Below are positions 12,200-13,471 of a DNA stretch of 13,471 nt, in pieces. The translations under genes and the position numbers were made by a program. The stretch covers positions 1 through 13,471 of the forward strand of contig CABMGC010000046.1 of assembly GCA_902385515.1 (NCBI GenBank). Direction: 5' to 3'. The notes beneath the pieces are model-generated. The model was not told the DNA's origin and ran no database searches. It was given only the letters and a program-made list of their open reading frames with translations. This stretch comes from an uncultured archaeon (GTDB taxonomy: Archaea > Micrarchaeota > Micrarchaeia > Micrarchaeales > CABMGC01). Every line of letters begins with the position of its first letter. The stretch's first letter is position 1.

Positions 12200-13375
12200 C
12201 TACGCTCTAAGAACTGAACTTGCTGCGACACTAAAATCACAATCCTTGAAGATGTTGCTAACTACAGAGGATTTAATGTTTTTAAGTTCGCGCGTCCCGG
12301 GCTTGCTTCTGGAATGCTGCTCCTCCATCTCCAGGGGCTCTTCCGCCTCCTCCGCGCCAGCAGTTACCTCCTTGAGGATCCTAAGGAACTCGTTATTGAG
12401 AACCAGGGATTCGTATTTCATGAGCGGGCGCCCCAGCTTTCTCCTATAGGTCGCGAAGACGTCCGATTTTATGTCGTGGTGGCTGCGGCGCAGGATCTGC
12501 ACGTTCGCCGGGTCGCTCGGGCCGCCGTCCTGCTTTTCCCATATGTGGTCCCTTGAACCCTTCCTGGTTTTGGGATTATTATTTTCCGTGCGCAATATTC
12601 TTTGCCTGAGCGAAGGTATGTCGCGGAACGGAAGCATGTCTTCATCTTCTTGAAGGGATCTGGCAGCGCGCTCCAAATCCTCCATCACGTGGACGGAATC
12701 GTGCATGCGCTGCTGCTCCGCGGGATAATAGTATTTTTTGAGACAGCTGGCAAACCATGCCTTGCGCTGGGCAGGATCGGTCTCCAAGATATCCGTCTTT
12801 TCAATAAGCGCGTTCAGGTTGAAGTCCAGCGATTTTTCGACCTTTTCACGCGGCGAACTGCCGTTGGGTATCTGCCAGTACTGGTCGTTTGTGTTTTTGA
12901 ACGACACCCCCGTTCTCGACATCACGTACTCCGCCAATTCCTTTCTCGGTACTGTGCCCGCTAGGATTATGTAGAACTCGCTGCGATAGTTCTGGTAGAA
13001 CGATTCGAGCTGCCTTGCCTGCCTTGTCGCGGCAGGCCTGCTCTTCTTCATGGAAAAGCAGCACGGCTCTATGACCACGAATCTCTTGCCGTCCCCGGCG
13101 GCGTTTTCGCCGGAAGACTTGCCACCGACGCGCAGCGCCAGCGTATACTCCGGAGCGTAACTGCGCGCGCTGTTTAAGGGCAAGGGCCATTTATTCAGGA
13201 CAGGAACCCTAGACTCGTATTGAAGCGCTAGCAGCTTTTCCTTCAGAATTGATCCCCTGAGCTGGGGCTGTCGGGTAGCTTCGTCCAACGGCACAGGTGT
13301 GTCCTCCCTTAGCAGGTGCCTGTCAAATTTAATCTCGAATTTCTCAAGGCTCGGCTCTAGTCTATGAGCGTACAT
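12200..13375 (-). CDS. HNH-nuclease-like protein with possible PD-(D/E)xK-like N-terminal region
   Basis: The 391-residue product has an HNH-type segment at about 273-305: DH at 276-277, GG at 284-285, PANVQILRRSHHDIKSD with Asn291 and His299/300, then K303. That matches the D-H...N...H of HNH nucleases, but the usual CxxC zinc knuckle before DH is missing and a polar TENNNPKTRKGS stretch takes its place. Residues 70-142 (YAPEYTLAL, then KRFVVIEP, then a helix and FYIILAG) have the strand-and-helix order of PD-(D/E)xK nucleases of the TnsA kind, but the ExK lysine is not evident; this is tentative. The C-terminal tail is acidic, then basic. Start: ATG at 13375 with GGTAG five bases before; a TTG at 13387 is possible. 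Restriction, homing or element nuclease cannot be separated from this sequence. Confidence 0.7.
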   Translation of the reverse strand: MYAHRLEPSLEKFEIKFDRHLLREDTPVPLDEATRQPQLRGSILKEKLLALQYESRVPVLNKWPLPLNSARSYAPEYTLALRVGGKSSGENAAGDGKRFVVIEPCCFSMKKSRPAATRQARQLESFYQNYRSEFYIILAGTVPRKELAEYVMSRTGVSFKNTNDQYWQIPNGSSPREKVEKSLDFNLNALIEKTDILETDPAQRKAWFASCLKKYYYPAEQQRMHDSVHVMEDLERAARSLQEDEDMLPFRDIPSLRQRILRTENNNPKTRKGSRDHIWEKQDGGPSDPANVQILRRSHHDIKSDVFATYRRKLGRPLMKYESLVLNNEFLRILKEVTAGAEEAEEPLEMEEQHSRSKPGTRELKNIKSSVVSNIFKDCDFSVAASSVLRA

Positions 13376-13405
13376 TTCCCCTACCAATTAACTTAAGCCC
13401 GTCCC

Positions 13406-13418
13406 TGTTTAAATTTCT
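13406..13418 (-). promoter_or_regulatory. TATA box for the HNH-like gene
   Basis: AGAAATTTAAACA-type A+T-rich element on the minus strand, about 35 bases before the ATG at 13375, so the leader is short. Nothing else is recognised up to the window end. Confidence 0.5.
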
Positions 13419-13471
13419 TGCCTTGCGAAACTTAACGCCTAATTACGCTGATGGGCGAGACGTAAACGGAA

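Noticed and set aside
12150..12202. TAG read as an amino acid (such as pyrrolysine) in the TatD gene
   Set aside because: TAG ends several intact genes here (DP1, aminotransferase, second FMN reductase, the 104-codon gene), and there is no start codon nearby upstream of the TAG either.
1..13471. CRISPR array
   Set aside because: No set of three or more regularly spaced direct repeats was seen; only two-copy repeats are present.

Overview
The window reads as chromosomal DNA from an archaeon. The evidence is a family-D DNA polymerase (DP1 and DP2), TATA-type promoters, Shine-Dalgarno sites of the GGTG type lying about 4-5 nt before most starts, a UPF0147 protein, and an intron-bearing tRNA. 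Family D excludes Crenarchaeota. The small gene set, the short DP1, and a tRNA with both an anticodon-loop and a T-loop intron would suit a DPANN archaeon such as Micrarchaeota/ARMAN, but that placement is inference.

Layout. 1-667 (-): N-terminal part of a HerA/VirB4-type ATPase cut by the window edge, preceded by a 118-codon orphan gene (759-1115, -). 1116-1450: a 335-bp regulatory region with a 20-bp palindrome, several TATA boxes and two copies of a hairpin/Shine-Dalgarno leader. 1451-3978 (+): two tandem NAD(P)H-dependent FMN reductase paralogues, then a class-III PLP aminotransferase. 4032-4346 (+): a small unknown protein, convergent with the polymerase genes. 4355-9315 (-): a compact DP1-DP2 operon. 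9310-10163: a two-gene DUF4258/DUF2283 cassette, probably toxin-antitoxin, lying between two identical 70-bp copies of the DP1 promoter, leader and start codon. 10196-10963 (-): an unrecognised protein made of two internal repeats. 11054-12150 (-): UPF0147, an unusual two-intron tRNA-Arg(UCU), and a TatD-type hydrolase, all packed within a few bases of each other. 12200-13375 (-): an HNH-nuclease-like protein. 13388-13471: its promoter region.

How parts fit together. DP1 and DP2 form the two-subunit replicative polymerase D and are translated from one transcript, the DP2 Shine-Dalgarno overlapping the DP1 stop codon. The paired cassette upstream borrows an exact copy of the polymerase promoter, so the two may share control, and recombination between the copies would delete the cassette without damaging the polymerase gene. 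The tRNA appears to lie in a mixed protein-tRNA transcript and needs two splicing events. The TatD gene has lost a recognisable start codon exactly where the family's HxH metal motif begins, just downstream of the HNH gene. The reductase/aminotransferase block looks like ordinary metabolism.

The strongest candidates for a second look are the promoter-duplication cassette, the two-intron tRNA, the duplicated leader at 1116-1415, the HNH/TatD junction, and the internally duplicated 255-residue protein.
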